Notes: generated by a model not told the origin, from the letters alone. A stretch of 64,000 nt of DNA from CAVQZA01 sp963718355 (GCA_963718355.1 CAVQZA010000002.1:1-64000), one strand, 5' to 3'. Counted from the stretch's first letter, positions 16,410 to 24,727 are shown. Translations and numbers: made by a program.

Positions 16410-17663
16410 TTGAGGGCGTACGGGGAAGCTGTGCCGGTACGCGCTCCACACATCCATCGCTCGCTCCGCGGCTTCTGCCTCGGCGCCTTCCGCTTCCTGC
16501 GCGACGAGGTCGAGCGGGGCGACGAGTTGCCCGTCGCGTTCGAGGAGCATCTGTCGCTCGGCCGGCCGACGCTGTACGAGTACCGGCCGCTCGTGCGCGG
16601 GTACGTCGAGGAACGTGCTGCGCGTCTCGCGGTGCGGGAGGACGCGCGCCTCGCGCTCGAGGATCTGCGTCGTGAGCCGTCAGCCGCCATCTTCGCGCGC
16701 GCGCATGCGGGAGCGACGCCGAGCGAGGACTCGGCGCTCTTCAACAGCGTCCTGCTGCCGCTGATCGTCGCGACCGCGGAAGGCTGCGGCGGCTTCGACT
16801 GGGAGGACAGCGCCTTCGAACGCGCATATGCGGAGCTCGAGGTGTCGCTCTTCCGCGGCGAGCACGCCTACGCGGCGGTCGCGCCACTCGTCGGGCTCTC
16901 GCTCGGTACCGCGGTCGAGCTCGGGAACGGGATTCGCGTGCGTGCCGCCGCCGCGGGCGAGCTCGCGTCGGCCTGGCCGGAAGCCGGCGGGCTGCTGCCG
17001 CAGCACTTCGGGCGCGAGCCGGATCGCGTCTGCGTGCTCGAGCTCGAGCGCTCGCTGCCGCCTGGGAGCGGTGAGGCGCCGGATGCACCGGGCGAGCTCG
17101 CCGATGCGGTGACGGCGCTTCGCCTCGCCACGGCGGGCGCCATCGCCGCCGGGCCGGTGCTGTTCGAGCGGCTCGACTGGCGGCCGTACGGGATCCGGCC
17201 GGTGCTGCCGATCGCCGCAACGATTCCGGCGGGCGAGCCGACGCGACTCGACCAGTTCCGCGGGCGCCTCGCTAGCGACCTCCTCGAGCGGCTGTCTGCC
17301 GCCGACGACGATCCGGATCTCGGCGAGGCGCTCGATCGCTGGGAGCTCTCCGTGTTCCAGGAGGGCGCCGCCGGCGCCGAGCAGCTGCGCGAGGCTCTGG
17401 TCGCGTTGCTCGGCGGCTCCGACGGGCTCTTCGCAGCGTCGCTGCGCGCAGCAATGCTGCTCGGCGAGACGGGGAGCGAGCGGGCCGAGCTCCACTCGGC
17501 GCTCCAGGGCGACGAGCCGCCGGCCGACCTCGTCCGCCGGGCGCTCGTCGAGACGCTGATGCACGGCGACCGGGCGGGGCTCGTGACGACGCTCGACGAG
17601 GCTTTGCTCGGGATGCGGCCGCGTCCCACCGGGTACTTCGCCCTGCGCGCGGCCGCGGTCTAG
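16410..17663 (+). CDS. Unknown protein divergently transcribed from the CarH-like regulator
   Basis: 417 residues from a TTG at 16410, chosen because AGGAG (16397-16401) lies eight bases upstream; an in-frame TTG at 16341 would run through the probable promoter. I do not recognise a family. It is soluble, alanine- and glutamate-rich, without TM segments or signal peptide. Conserved-looking patches are IHRSLRGFCLGAFRFLRDE near the start and LLFERLDW-like helices, with an internal EDSALFNSVLLPLIVATAEG. It may be light- or B12-regulated given the neighbour, but that is context only. Not a photolyase or carotenoid gene by any motif I can see. Confidence 0.7.
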   Translation: MRAYGEAVPVRAPHIHRSLRGFCLGAFRFLRDEVERGDELPVAFEEHLSLGRPTLYEYRPLVRGYVEERAARLAVREDARLALEDLRREPSAAIFARAHAGATPSEDSALFNSVLLPLIVATAEGCGGFDWEDSAFERAYAELEVSLFRGEHAYAAVAPLVGLSLGTAVELGNGIRVRAAAAGELASAWPEAGGLLPQHFGREPDRVCVLELERSLPPGSGEAPDAPGELADAVTALRLATAGAIAAGPVLFERLDWRPYGIRPVLPIAATIPAGEPTRLDQFRGRLASDLLERLSAADDDPDLGEALDRWELSVFQEGAAGAEQLREALVALLGGSDGLFAASLRAAMLLGETGSERAELHSALQGDEPPADLVRRALVETLMHGDRAGLVTTLDEALLGMRPRPTGYFALRAAAV

Positions 17664-17676
17664 AGACGTCACAAAG

Positions 17677-17691
17677 ACGGCACGGTGCCGT
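17677..17691. other. Dyad ACGGCAC-g-GTGCCGT
   Basis: Perfect 7-bp inverted repeat around one base, between two plus-strand genes and upstream of a TACTCT -10 candidate (17706-17711). One-base loop fits an operator better than a hairpin. Confidence 0.35.
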
Positions 17692-17717
17692 TGCATTTGC
17701 GCGGCTACTCTCGATGC

Positions 17718-17933
17718 ATGGACGAGGCGCGTGCAGTGCTGGCGAGACTCGAGCGAGTAGAGGCGCTCGAGCGGGAGGCTGCGCCCGCGTCGGCCGTGCT
17801 CGCGGAGCTGCGCCTGCTCGTCGTCGAGGCCGAGGCCTGGGCGCGCACCGACCGCGCCGGCCAACGCGCCGAAGATGCCGTGGCCGGCTGCACCGCGGCG
17901 CTCGAAGGGAGGCTGATGCCGATCGGCGGATGA
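17718..17933 (+). CDS. Small helical protein of unknown function
   Basis: 71 residues starting MDEARAVLARLERVEALE, almost all predicted helix, with heptad-like Leu/Ala spacing that could form a coiled coil or short bundle. No cysteines, no membrane segment, no recognised domain. ATG at 17718 is six bases after TACTCT, consistent with a leaderless message. It precedes the cupin gene by 20 bases, but the cupin has its own -10 box (TATAGT), so they may be separate units. Confidence 0.55.
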   Translation: MDEARAVLARLERVEALEREAAPASAVLAELRLLVVEAEAWARTDRAGQRAEDAVAGCTAALEGRLMPIGG

Positions 17934-17939
17934 AGCTCC

Positions 17940-17945
17940 TATAGT
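17940..17945 (+). promoter_or_regulatory. Candidate leaderless -10 box of cupin gene
   Basis: TATAGT, eight bases before ATG 17954; the best -10 match among the small intergenic gaps here. Confidence 0.5.
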
Positions 17946-17953
17946 CACGAGTC

Positions 17954-18886
17954 ATGGGAATCGCGCACTGGGACGAAGCAAGAAAGCGTTCGCGCGCGCT
18001 CGGCCATCTGAAGGGAACCTGGACATTCCTGGGCGAGGATGCCGGCTGCGTCAACGCCGGTGTGCGCCGTCTCGAGATCCCGGCCGGCGGCTGGTCGACT
18101 CCCGCGCACGAGCACGGGTGGGAGGAGGAGATCTTCTTCGTCCTCGCGGGACGCGGCCTGTCGTGGCAGGACGAGGAGACCTTCGAGGTTGGCCCGGGCG
18201 ACTGCATCGTCTACCGCGCCGCAGAGGTTGCGCACACGATGCACGCGCTCGAGAACCTCGATGTGCTCGCCTTCGGGCCGCGCACTCAGGACGAGAACGT
18301 CGGCTTCCCCCGTACCGGCCTCTCGGTCGTCGGCCTGCGCATCACCGAGAGCACTCCCGGCTACTACGACGGCTTCCCCGCGCAGTTCCACGCTGAGGTC
18401 GCGGTCGGGCCGCCGCCCCTGCCCGAGCCTGGGCCACGTCCCGCCACGATCGTCAATCTCGACGTCGTCGAGCCGACCGAGGACGATCACGGGCGCGTGC
18501 GCTCGACCTGGCGGGATCTGGGCCGCGCCGCCGGCTCGGTCAAGACCGGACTCAAGCGCATCGACGTTCACCCCGGCGCCTACGCGGTGGCGGAGCACTG
18601 CCACGCGGCAGAGGAGGAGATCTTCGTGATCCTCGATGGCGACGGCGTCCTCGTCCTCGGCGAGGCGGAAACGCCGGTGCGCCCGGGGCACGTCGTCTCG
18701 CGCCCCGCGGGAACCGGCGTCGCGCACACGTTTCGCGCCGGCGAGAACGGCCTCGGCTACCTCGCCTACGGCACGCGCGAGCCCAACGACATCGTCTGGT
18801 ACCCGCGCTCGAAGAAGATCTTCTGGTGCGGAGTGGGCGTCATCGCGCGCGTCGAACCGCTCGACTACTGGGACGGCGAGGACTGA
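17954..18886 (+). CDS. Double-cupin protein
   Basis: 310 residues with two cupin beta-barrels, residues ~30-120 and ~195-285. Each has the His/Glu metal motif: AHEHGWEEEIFFVLAG in the first and AEHCHAAEEEIFVILDG in the second, followed by the second-motif histidines in VAHTMHAL and VAHTFRAG. Metal-dependent dioxygenase, isomerase or storage functions occur in the superfamily; the sequence does not choose among them. Both sites look intact, so both may bind metal. Ends with a Trp-rich tail (KKIFWCGVGVIARVEPLDYW). It is followed by the parA promoter. Confidence 0.82.
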   Translation: MGIAHWDEARKRSRALGHLKGTWTFLGEDAGCVNAGVRRLEIPAGGWSTPAHEHGWEEEIFFVLAGRGLSWQDEETFEVGPGDCIVYRAAEVAHTMHALENLDVLAFGPRTQDENVGFPRTGLSVVGLRITESTPGYYDGFPAQFHAEVAVGPPPLPEPGPRPATIVNLDVVEPTEDDHGRVRSTWRDLGRAAGSVKTGLKRIDVHPGAYAVAEHCHAAEEEIFVILDGDGVLVLGEAETPVRPGHVVSRPAGTGVAHTFRAGENGLGYLAYGTREPNDIVWYPRSKKIFWCGVGVIARVEPLDYWDGED

Positions 18887-18910
18887 CAGCCGGAAGGACT
18901 CCGCTACAGT
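18883..18910 (+). promoter_or_regulatory. Promoter of the parA-ftsZ operon
   Basis: CTGACA (18883-18888), 16-base spacer, TACAGT (18905-18910): one of the best -35/-10 pairs in the window. The -35 overlaps the cupin stop codon. Transcription should begin near 18917-18921, at the ATG of a short leader ORF. Confidence 0.6.
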
Positions 18911-18920
18911 GAGCCGAAGG

Positions 18921-18989
18921 ATGCAGCCCTATGGGGCTCACGCACCTATTACCGCGCCCGAACATCGCGCGCGCCAAGACGACGGCTAA
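18921..18989 (+). CDS. 22-codon leader ORF ahead of parA
   Basis: ATG at 18921 opens MQPYGAHAPITAPEHRARQDDG and stops at TAA 18987-18989, whose last bases run into the AAAGGAG ribosome site of parA. It sits right at the expected transcript start of the CTGACA/TACAGT promoter. The position suggests a leader peptide coupling translation into parA. Its amino acids do not show an attenuator-like run, and it may be only incidental. Confidence 0.35.
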   Translation: MQPYGAHAPITAPEHRARQDDG

Positions 18990-18999
18990 AGGAGTCAGC

Positions 19000-19770
19000 T
19001 TGCCGAGGGTGATCGCATTCGCCAACCAGAAGGGGGGCGTGGCGAAGACGACGACCACACTCAACCTGGGCGTCGCCTTCAAGGAGAAGGGGATGCGCGT
19101 GCTGCTGGTCGATCTCGACCCGCAGGGCAACCTGACGATGAGCCAGGGGATGAACCCCGACCTGATCGAGCGGTCGATGTTCGACGTGCTCGTCCACAGA
19201 CTCCCGATCGAGGAGATCATCCACACCGCCGAGGTCGACGTCGCCGTCTCTTCGATCGATCTCGCGGGCGCCGAGCTCGCGCTCTCCTCGATGATCGGCC
19301 GCGAGCGCGCGCTCGAGAAGGCGCTCGCCCCGATCAAGGACAACTACGACTTCATCCTGATCGACACGCCGCCTTCGCTCGGCCTCCTGACGATCAACGC
19401 GTTCGTCGCCTCCGACGGCGTGATCGTGCCGGTCCAGTGCGAGTACCTCTCGCTGCGCGGGCTCGTCCAGCTCGAGAACACGCTGACGATGATCCGCGAG
19501 AACCTGAATCCGCGCGTCGAGATCCAGGGGATCCTGCCGACGATGTTCGACAAGCGGCTCCTGCACTCGAAAGAGGCGGTCGAGATCCTTCAGGAGAACT
19601 TCGGCGACCTCGTCTTCAAGACGCGCATCCGCAAGACGATTCGCTACGCCGAGGCGCCCGTGAAGGGACAGTCCGTCATGGCCTACGACCCGACGGGCGA
19701 CGCGGCCAAGCTCTACCGCGACCTCGCGAAGGAGGTGCTCAATGGCACGCAAGCGCGCGAGCATGCGTGA
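19000..19770 (+). CDS. parA: ParA/Soj-family ATPase
   Basis: 256-residue deviant Walker ATPase of the ParA/MinD superfamily. Residues ~8-16 carry the deviant Walker A NQKGGVAKTT with signature lysine; Walker A' is VDLDPQGN; Walker B is ILIDTPPS. ParA proteins bind DNA non-specifically as ATP dimers and position chromosomes or other cargo. TTG at 19000 is preferred over ATG 18931 because AAAGGAG lies five bases upstream and the protein then begins at the family's first strand (LPRVIAFANQ). It overlaps ftsZ by 29 bases and no parB follows, so it probably works with the FtsZ-like partner rather than in ori segregation. Confidence 0.9.
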   Translation: MPRVIAFANQKGGVAKTTTTLNLGVAFKEKGMRVLLVDLDPQGNLTMSQGMNPDLIERSMFDVLVHRLPIEEIIHTAEVDVAVSSIDLAGAELALSSMIGRERALEKALAPIKDNYDFILIDTPPSLGLLTINAFVASDGVIVPVQCEYLSLRGLVQLENTLTMIRENLNPRVEIQGILPTMFDKRLLHSKEAVEILQENFGDLVFKTRIRKTIRYAEAPVKGQSVMAYDPTGDAAKLYRDLAKEVLNGTQAREHA

Positions 19771-21205
19771 GGGCCCGCTGGCCGAGCTGTTCAAGGCCAC
19801 CGAAGCAGCACAGCGCCAGGCCGAGGAGGCCGCGCGCGCCGGTGGCCAGCCCGAGGAGCACCCGGAGCCGCAGGAGGCAACGGTCGAGCACGTCCCCACC
19901 TGGGAGGACACGTCCCACCAGGAGGAGCTGATCGCCCCGCCCCCGCTGGCGCCGGAACCTGAGCCCGAGCCCGTCTTCGAGGCACCGATTCCGGTGACGC
20001 CGCCGCCCGCGCCGGTCCCCGTCTCCCAGCCTGCGCCCCCGCCGCCTCCACCCGCTCCGATAGCGATTCCCGAGCCGCGGTACGTGCCCGAGCTCGAGCC
20101 CGCCGCCGATCCGGCGCCCCCGGTCACCCGCTACATCGAGCCCATGCCCGAGCCCGCCCCGCGGCTCAACCGCGTCCCGCGCGGCGACTCCTCCGCCTAC
20201 CTCGCCGTGATCCGCGTCGTCGGCGTCGGCGGCGCCGGCCTGAACGCGATCGACCGGATGATGGACGCCGGCATCGGCCAGGTCGAGTTCGTCGCCATCA
20301 ACACCGATCTCCAGCAGCTTCAGACCTCTGACGCGCCCGTGAAGATCCACATCGGCCGCGAGCTGACCCAGGGCCTCGGCTCCGGCGCCGATCCGGACGT
20401 TGGCCGCAGGTCGGCCGAGGAGAGCTACGACCAGATCAAGCACGCGCTGCGCGGCTCGGACATGGTCTTCGTGACCGCGGGTGAGGGCGGCGGCACCGGC
20501 TCAGGCGGCGCGCCCGTGGTGGCGCGCATCGCCAGGGAGCTCGGCGCGCTCACCGTTGGCATCGTCACGACGCCGTTCAAGTTCGAGGGCACGCGGCGCG
20601 CCCGCCAGGCCGAGGAGGGAGTCGTCGGCCTGCGCGAGGCGTGCGACGCGACGATCGTGATCCCGAACAACCGCCTCCTCGACGTCCTCGACAAGACGAC
20701 GCCGATGATCGAGGCGTTCCGGATCGCCGACGACGTGCTTCGCCAGGGCGTGCAGGGCATCTGCGACCTGATCACGATGCCCGGCCTGATCAACCTCGAC
20801 TTCGCCGACGTGCGCACGGTGATGAAGGACTCCGGCTCCTCGCTGATGGGGATCGGCTTCTCGTCGGCGCCGGGGGACACACGTGCGCGCGAGGCTGCCG
20901 AGCGGGCGCTTCGCTCGCCGCTGATCGACGAGGAGATCACCGGCGCGCGCGGGATCCTGCTCTCGATCGCCGGCGGCGTCGACCTCTCGCTGCTCGAGGT
21001 GAACGAGGCCGCTGAGGCGGTGCGCGCCGCCGCTAGCGAGGACACGAACATCATCTTCGGCGCCACGATCGACGAGCGGCTGACCGGCCAGATCTGGGTG
21101 ACGGTTGTCGCGACAGGTCTCGGCGGCGGCCGCCGCAGGCGAGCGCTGGTCGGCGGCGCGGGCGAAGAGCTCGACACCCCGAGCTTCCTCAAAGACCTGC
21201 TCTAA
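19742..21205 (+). CDS. ftsZ: FtsZ with long proline-rich N-terminal extension
   Basis: 487-residue tubulin-like GTPase. The catalytic domain starts only at ~155 (AVIRVVGVGGAGLNAIDRM). It contains the GTP loop GGGTGSG (249-255; canonical last pair is TG), the arginine-rich GTRRARQAEEG and the T7 loop NLDFADV (351-357) needed for hydrolysis in polymers. The C-terminus has only a ~10-residue linker before DTPSFLKDLL, the FtsA/SepF-type tail peptide. The first ~35 residues (MARKRASMREGPLAELFKATE) form a basic amphipathic helix; residues ~65-145 are Pro/Glu-rich and disordered. The disordered linker is thus moved from C- to N-terminus. Overlaps parA. Confidence 0.9.
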   Translation: MARKRASMREGPLAELFKATEAAQRQAEEAARAGGQPEEHPEPQEATVEHVPTWEDTSHQEELIAPPPLAPEPEPEPVFEAPIPVTPPPAPVPVSQPAPPPPPPAPIAIPEPRYVPELEPAADPAPPVTRYIEPMPEPAPRLNRVPRGDSSAYLAVIRVVGVGGAGLNAIDRMMDAGIGQVEFVAINTDLQQLQTSDAPVKIHIGRELTQGLGSGADPDVGRRSAEESYDQIKHALRGSDMVFVTAGEGGGTGSGGAPVVARIARELGALTVGIVTTPFKFEGTRRARQAEEGVVGLREACDATIVIPNNRLLDVLDKTTPMIEAFRIADDVLRQGVQGICDLITMPGLINLDFADVRTVMKDSGSSLMGIGFSSAPGDTRAREAAERALRSPLIDEEITGARGILLSIAGGVDLSLLEVNEAAEAVRAAASEDTNIIFGATIDERLTGQIWVTVVATGLGGGRRRRALVGGAGEELDTPSFLKDLL

Positions 21206-21217
21206 CGGGCAGGTCCC

Positions 21218-21241
21218 GGGGTCAGGCACCGGGACATGTCC
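21218..21241 (+). repeat. REP-like unit 1
   Basis: GGGGTCAGGCACCGGGACATGTCC; 21 of 24 bases match unit 2 at 21307. It contains the palindrome GGACATGTCC, and GTCCCGG/CCGGGAC (21213-21235) form a hairpin just after ftsZ that may terminate it. Confidence 0.6.
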
Positions 21242-21285
21242 CTCGCCGAGAAACGCAGGAACCAAGCCAAAGCGCCGCATTCCTT

Positions 21286-21299
21286 GTGCTCATGAGCAC
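21286..21299. repeat. 14-bp perfect palindrome between the REP-like units
   Basis: GTGCTCATGAGCAC, centred between the two direct repeats. Non-coding spacer. Confidence 0.5.
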
Positions 21300-21306
21300 T
21301 TGGGAT

Positions 21307-21330
21307 GGGGTCAGGCACTCGGACCTGTCC
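21307..21330 (+). repeat. REP-like unit 2
   Basis: GGGGTCAGGCACTCGGACCTGTCC in the same orientation as unit 1. CCTGTC/GACAGG (21324-21342) adds a 6-bp hairpin just before the methyltransferase start. Confidence 0.6.
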
Positions 21331-21351
21331 TGAACTGACAGGATCCGCGCC

Positions 21352-21996
21352 GTGGACGCCGAGCGCTTCGCCCGCGAGTTGCCCTCGCTCTTCGACGACT
21401 TTCCGCGCTCCGAGCACGCTCGCGACCCGCGCTTCGCCCAAGTGCTCGAACGGCTCGGCGGGCTCGCCTGCGAGAACAACCTCGCCCTCGTCAACCTCGC
21501 CGCTTCCCTCCTCGAGTCGCGTGAGTGCTACATCGAGCTCGGCACCTTCAAGGGCGCGAGCCTCGTCTCGGCGATGCTCGGAAACGACGGCAAGGAGTTC
21601 GTCGCTGTCGACAGCTTCGCCCTCGCCGGCGGCTCACGCGCGCTGCTCGAGGCGAACCTCCACAGCTTCGGCCTCGAGCCGCCGGAGATCCTCGAGGGCG
21701 ACGTCTTCGAGCTCCTCCACGGTGGCGCGCTCGACGGCCGGCGCATCGGCGTGGCCTACTGGGACCTGCTCCACGAGTACGAGCCGATTCTCGACGGTCT
21801 CGCGCTCCTCGAGCCGCACCTCGCGCCCGGAGCGCTCGTGATCGTCGACGACAGCGACTGGGCCGAGGTCGACCGCGCCCTCGCCGACTACCTCGCCGCC
21901 CAGCCGCGCGCGCGCCGCCTCGTCACGATCGGCGGCGGCCGCCGCGGTCAGCCGTGGTGGTGGGAGGGCGCCGTCGTGATCGCGTGGGACGGCTAG
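21352..21996 (+). CDS. Class I SAM-dependent methyltransferase-like protein
   Basis: 214 residues with a Rossmann-type methyltransferase core: ECYIELGTFKGASLVSAML matches motif I, VAVDSFAL the acidic end of strand 2, and ALVIVDDSDW a late strand ending in Asp pair, as in cephalosporin hydroxylase/macrocin-O-methyltransferase-like families. Substrate is unknown. GTG at 21352 follows a REP-like repeat pair. It is convergent with the next membrane protein: the two TAG stop codons overlap by two bases (21993-21996), leaving no intergenic terminator. Confidence 0.75.
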   Translation: MDAERFARELPSLFDDFPRSEHARDPRFAQVLERLGGLACENNLALVNLAASLLESRECYIELGTFKGASLVSAMLGNDGKEFVAVDSFALAGGSRALLEANLHSFGLEPPEILEGDVFELLHGGALDGRRIGVAYWDLLHEYEPILDGLALLEPHLAPGALVIVDDSDWAEVDRALADYLAAQPRARRLVTIGGGRRGQPWWWEGAVVIAWDG

Positions 21997-23594
21997 GGAC
22001 AACTCGGGCTCTGCCCGGCAAACGTGGTGAGCGCGCGCTCCGCGTCCACGTCGAAACCGAGCATCACCGTCCCCGCACGGGCCGCAACCAACCGGATCAT
22101 CCCGTCGGCGCCGCGCGTCACGCACCCGGTCGACGGCTTCCAGTAGGGCGAGTAGCGGATCGCGATCCGGTAGGAGCCGCCCCGGGCCACATGCACGAGC
22201 ACGTGCGCCTGCGCCAGACGGACGATCCGCGCCGGCGCCGGCCCGGTCACGATCGGCCTCGCGCCCGCGAGCTCGTAGACCGTCAGCTCCGGCGTCGCGA
22301 AGACCGGTTGCAGCGGCGCCCGTCCGCTCTCCACGACCGCCGCCTCGCCGCGCGCCGAGTAGTCGACCGGCGCATGCGTGAGGACGACGTAGCGGACGCC
22401 GAGCGAGCGCAGCCAGGCGGTGTAAGCGCGCGGACCGAGTGCGCTGTACAGCAGCTGGTTCTCGGGGAAGTCGTCCTGCCGGAACCAGCCGCGCGCCAGC
22501 GGGATCCCGGCCCTCGGTAGGTAGACCGCGCCCCAGTGACCCGTTGTGTCGACCACCTCGACCCGGTACGACGGCGTCAGGTTCCGCTCTAGGAACGTCA
22601 CGGCCGGCGCCCAGTACGCGGGGCTCGCGGCGGGATCCGCGCTGCCCTTGGCGTAGCTCGCCGCGAGCGGCGTCACGTTCCACGCGATCGCGAGCGCGAG
22701 GCTGATCGCCGCGACCCACCGGGGCCGCCACTCTCGCAGCGACAACGCCAGCACTGCGACGGGGATCGCCGCGAAACGCAGCCGCGCGATGTTCTCGCCG
22801 ACCGCCGAAGGGACGAGGTAGGCCACGACGCACGCGGCGAGGTAGACGAGGAAGATCGCCCGCAGCATCCGCGCCCGCTCGACGCGCCACGTGACCGCCG
22901 CGCCGATCAGGCAGAACGTGATGGCCGCCGCGAGCTCGGCGAACGAGAACGGATAGCGCCCGCCGCCGGGGAAGAGCCGCCACAGCACGACTTCGATCGC
23001 CCCGATCGACGCCACCGCGAGCCCGGGCCGCACGAGCCGCGACGGTGCGACGCGCCGTCCGAGCGCGACGCCTCCCAGCAGCAGCGCGAGTAGCAGGAAC
23101 GCGAGCGGGCTCGCCGCCAGCGTCAACGCACAGAGCAGAGCGAACCGCCACAACCGCCGCCCCTGCAGCGCCCAGAGCGCGAGCAGCGCAAGCGCCATCC
23201 CGAGCGCGAACGGGAACGCCGCCGACAGCACGATCCCCGCCCACACCACCGCGAAGGTCCGGCTCGACCAGCGCGCGGTCGGCCCCCATTCACGCCCCAG
23301 CACGATCGCGAAGGCGAGCGCCGCGGTCGCGATCGTCGCCACGGCCAGGAGACGGATCCCGAACCAGCCCGCGAGCGGGTAATAGAGCAGGCTGTAGGTG
23401 ACGAAGCTGTAGCGCCCCGCGTACCAGAAGTTGTTCCAGAGCGAGAAGCCGTGCTGGAGGAAGACCGCGCGCTGGTAGGCGTGAGCCGCGAAGTCGGATC
23501 CGGGCGGGCCGTACCAGGCGAGCAGCGCGGCGAGCGAAGCGGCTGCAAACGCCGAAGCGACAGCTTCCCGCGCGAGGGCACCGGCGCGATACAT
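21993..23594 (-). CDS. Polytopic membrane protein with extracytoplasmic C-terminal domain
   Basis: 533 residues. About ten hydrophobic helices occupy residues ~10-330, then a ~200-residue soluble domain (AYWAPAVTFLERNLTPSYRVEVVDTTGHWG onward). An acidic/aromatic loop after the first helix (PPGSDFAAHAYQRAVFLQHGFSLWNNFWYAGRY) resembles the first loop of GT-C glycosyltransferases and related lipid-linked sugar proteins. No certain catalytic motif is seen, so function stays open. ATG 23594 is used; GTG 23597 is adjacent. Downstream of, and same strand as, a flippase-like membrane protein, fitting an envelope role. Confidence 0.7.
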   Translation of the reverse strand: MYRAGALAREAVASAFAAASLAALLAWYGPPGSDFAAHAYQRAVFLQHGFSLWNNFWYAGRYSFVTYSLLYYPLAGWFGIRLLAVATIATAALAFAIVLGREWGPTARWSSRTFAVVWAGIVLSAAFPFALGMALALLALWALQGRRLWRFALLCALTLAASPLAFLLLALLLGGVALGRRVAPSRLVRPGLAVASIGAIEVVLWRLFPGGGRYPFSFAELAAAITFCLIGAAVTWRVERARMLRAIFLVYLAACVVAYLVPSAVGENIARLRFAAIPVAVLALSLREWRPRWVAAISLALAIAWNVTPLAASYAKGSADPAASPAYWAPAVTFLERNLTPSYRVEVVDTTGHWGAVYLPRAGIPLARGWFRQDDFPENQLLYSALGPRAYTAWLRSLGVRYVVLTHAPVDYSARGEAAVVESGRAPLQPVFATPELTVYELAGARPIVTGPAPARIVRLAQAHVLVHVARGGSYRIAIRYSPYWKPSTGCVTRGADGMIRLVAARAGTVMLGFDVDAERALTTFAGQSPSCP

Positions 23595-23619
23595 CACGCC
23601 CTACCCTATCGACGCTCTC

Positions 23620-24654
23620 CTAGACGAGCGGCAGGAGGAGCGTGGCGCCGATCCCGGCAGCGAGCGCGGCGGCGGCCACCCCGCCCGCGGAGGCGATCGC
23701 GATCCGGCGCGACTCTGGCGTCGGGAACTGGGCCAGCAGGAGCGCGCCGGTGAGCCCGAACACGAGCCCGGCCGCCGTCTCGACGGCGTGCAACGCGATT
23801 CCGGCTCCGAGCGCCTGGGTCAGCCCGACGCCGTGCGTCTGCAAGGCCATCGCGACTGCGCCGCTCGTGATGCCGATGTTCCCGGGCGTGAGAGGCAGCG
23901 TTCCGGCGAGATCGAGCGCGGGGACGATCAGGAGCGCGGCGATGATCGGAGCCCGAACGCCGAGTGCGGCGGCGATCGCGGCGGCGGCGCCGAGGCGGAA
24001 CGCGGTCGCGAGCGCGATCCAGGCGACGATCCGGGCGCCGCGCCGGGGCTCGCGCCCGAAGGCGCGGAAGGCGTCGAGCAGATGCGCGATGCGGTGATGA
24101 GGAGTCCGGCGGCGCGTCAGGAACGCGACCGCGACGGCGACTCCGACGAGACCGGCCAGCGCCGCAACCGGCCAGAGTGGGATCGCGCCGAGCGAGAATC
24201 CGACGACGAGCAGGACGCCGAGCACGAGCGCCCGTGCAGCGCCGATCGCCGCGAACACGCCGCCGGTGCGCAGGACCTTGTCCTCGCCGGGGAGCGTCCG
24301 CGAGAAGAGCGCGACCCGCACCGCATCGCCGAGGCGGGCGGGAGCGACAGAGTTGACGAGCGAGCCGACGCCGTAGCGCGCGCCTGCGTCGAGGATCCCG
24401 TCCCGGCCGCCGACCGCGCCGAGGGCGGAGCGCCAGGCGAGTGCCGAGCACGAGAGCGAGCCGACGAATGCGAAGGCGGCGAGCCAGAGCCAGATCGGCC
24501 GCGCCTCCTCGAGCTGGTGCAGTGCGCTGGTCACGTCCGATCCGAGCAGGCCCGGCAGCGAGACGACCACGATCAACGCCAGCGTCAGGGCACCGGCCAC
24601 GACGAACGTGCGGCGGCCGACGTGGGCGAGCAGAGCACGAGGGGAGGGGTTCAT
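23620..24654 (-). CDS. LPG-synthase-TM/UPF0104 family membrane protein
   Basis: 344 residues with about eight TM helices, matching the lysylphosphatidylglycerol synthase transmembrane (flippase) family. Characteristic stretches are YGVGSLVNSVAPARLGDAVR, where AP-x-x-x-G-D is the family signature, and LPLTPGNIGITSGAV late in the protein. Members flip or export lipids or work with glycosyltransferases. The synthase half of MprF is absent, so this is a stand-alone TM domain. ATG at 24654. The gene is divergent from ggt and 25 bases upstream of the next membrane gene, so probably co-transcribed with it. Confidence 0.83.
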   Translation of the reverse strand: MNPSPRALLAHVGRRTFVVAGALTLALIVVVSLPGLLGSDVTSALHQLEEARPIWLWLAAFAFVGSLSCSALAWRSALGAVGGRDGILDAGARYGVGSLVNSVAPARLGDAVRVALFSRTLPGEDKVLRTGGVFAAIGAARALVLGVLLVVGFSLGAIPLWPVAALAGLVGVAVAVAFLTRRRTPHHRIAHLLDAFRAFGREPRRGARIVAWIALATAFRLGAAAAIAAALGVRAPIIAALLIVPALDLAGTLPLTPGNIGITSGAVAMALQTHGVGLTQALGAGIALHAVETAAGLVFGLTGALLLAQFPTPESRRIAIASAGGVAAAALAAGIGATLLLPLV

Positions 24655-24721
24655 GCTGCTCTCACTCCGACGGGCGAAGTGTCCAGTAGTTAGCGCTTCC
24701 CACGTGTCATTCGTCGGCGTT

Positions 24722-24727
24722 TACTGT
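24722..24727 (+). promoter_or_regulatory. Candidate leaderless -10 box of ggt
   Basis: TACTGT, seven bases before ATG 24735 in the 80-base divergent gap. Confidence 0.45.
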
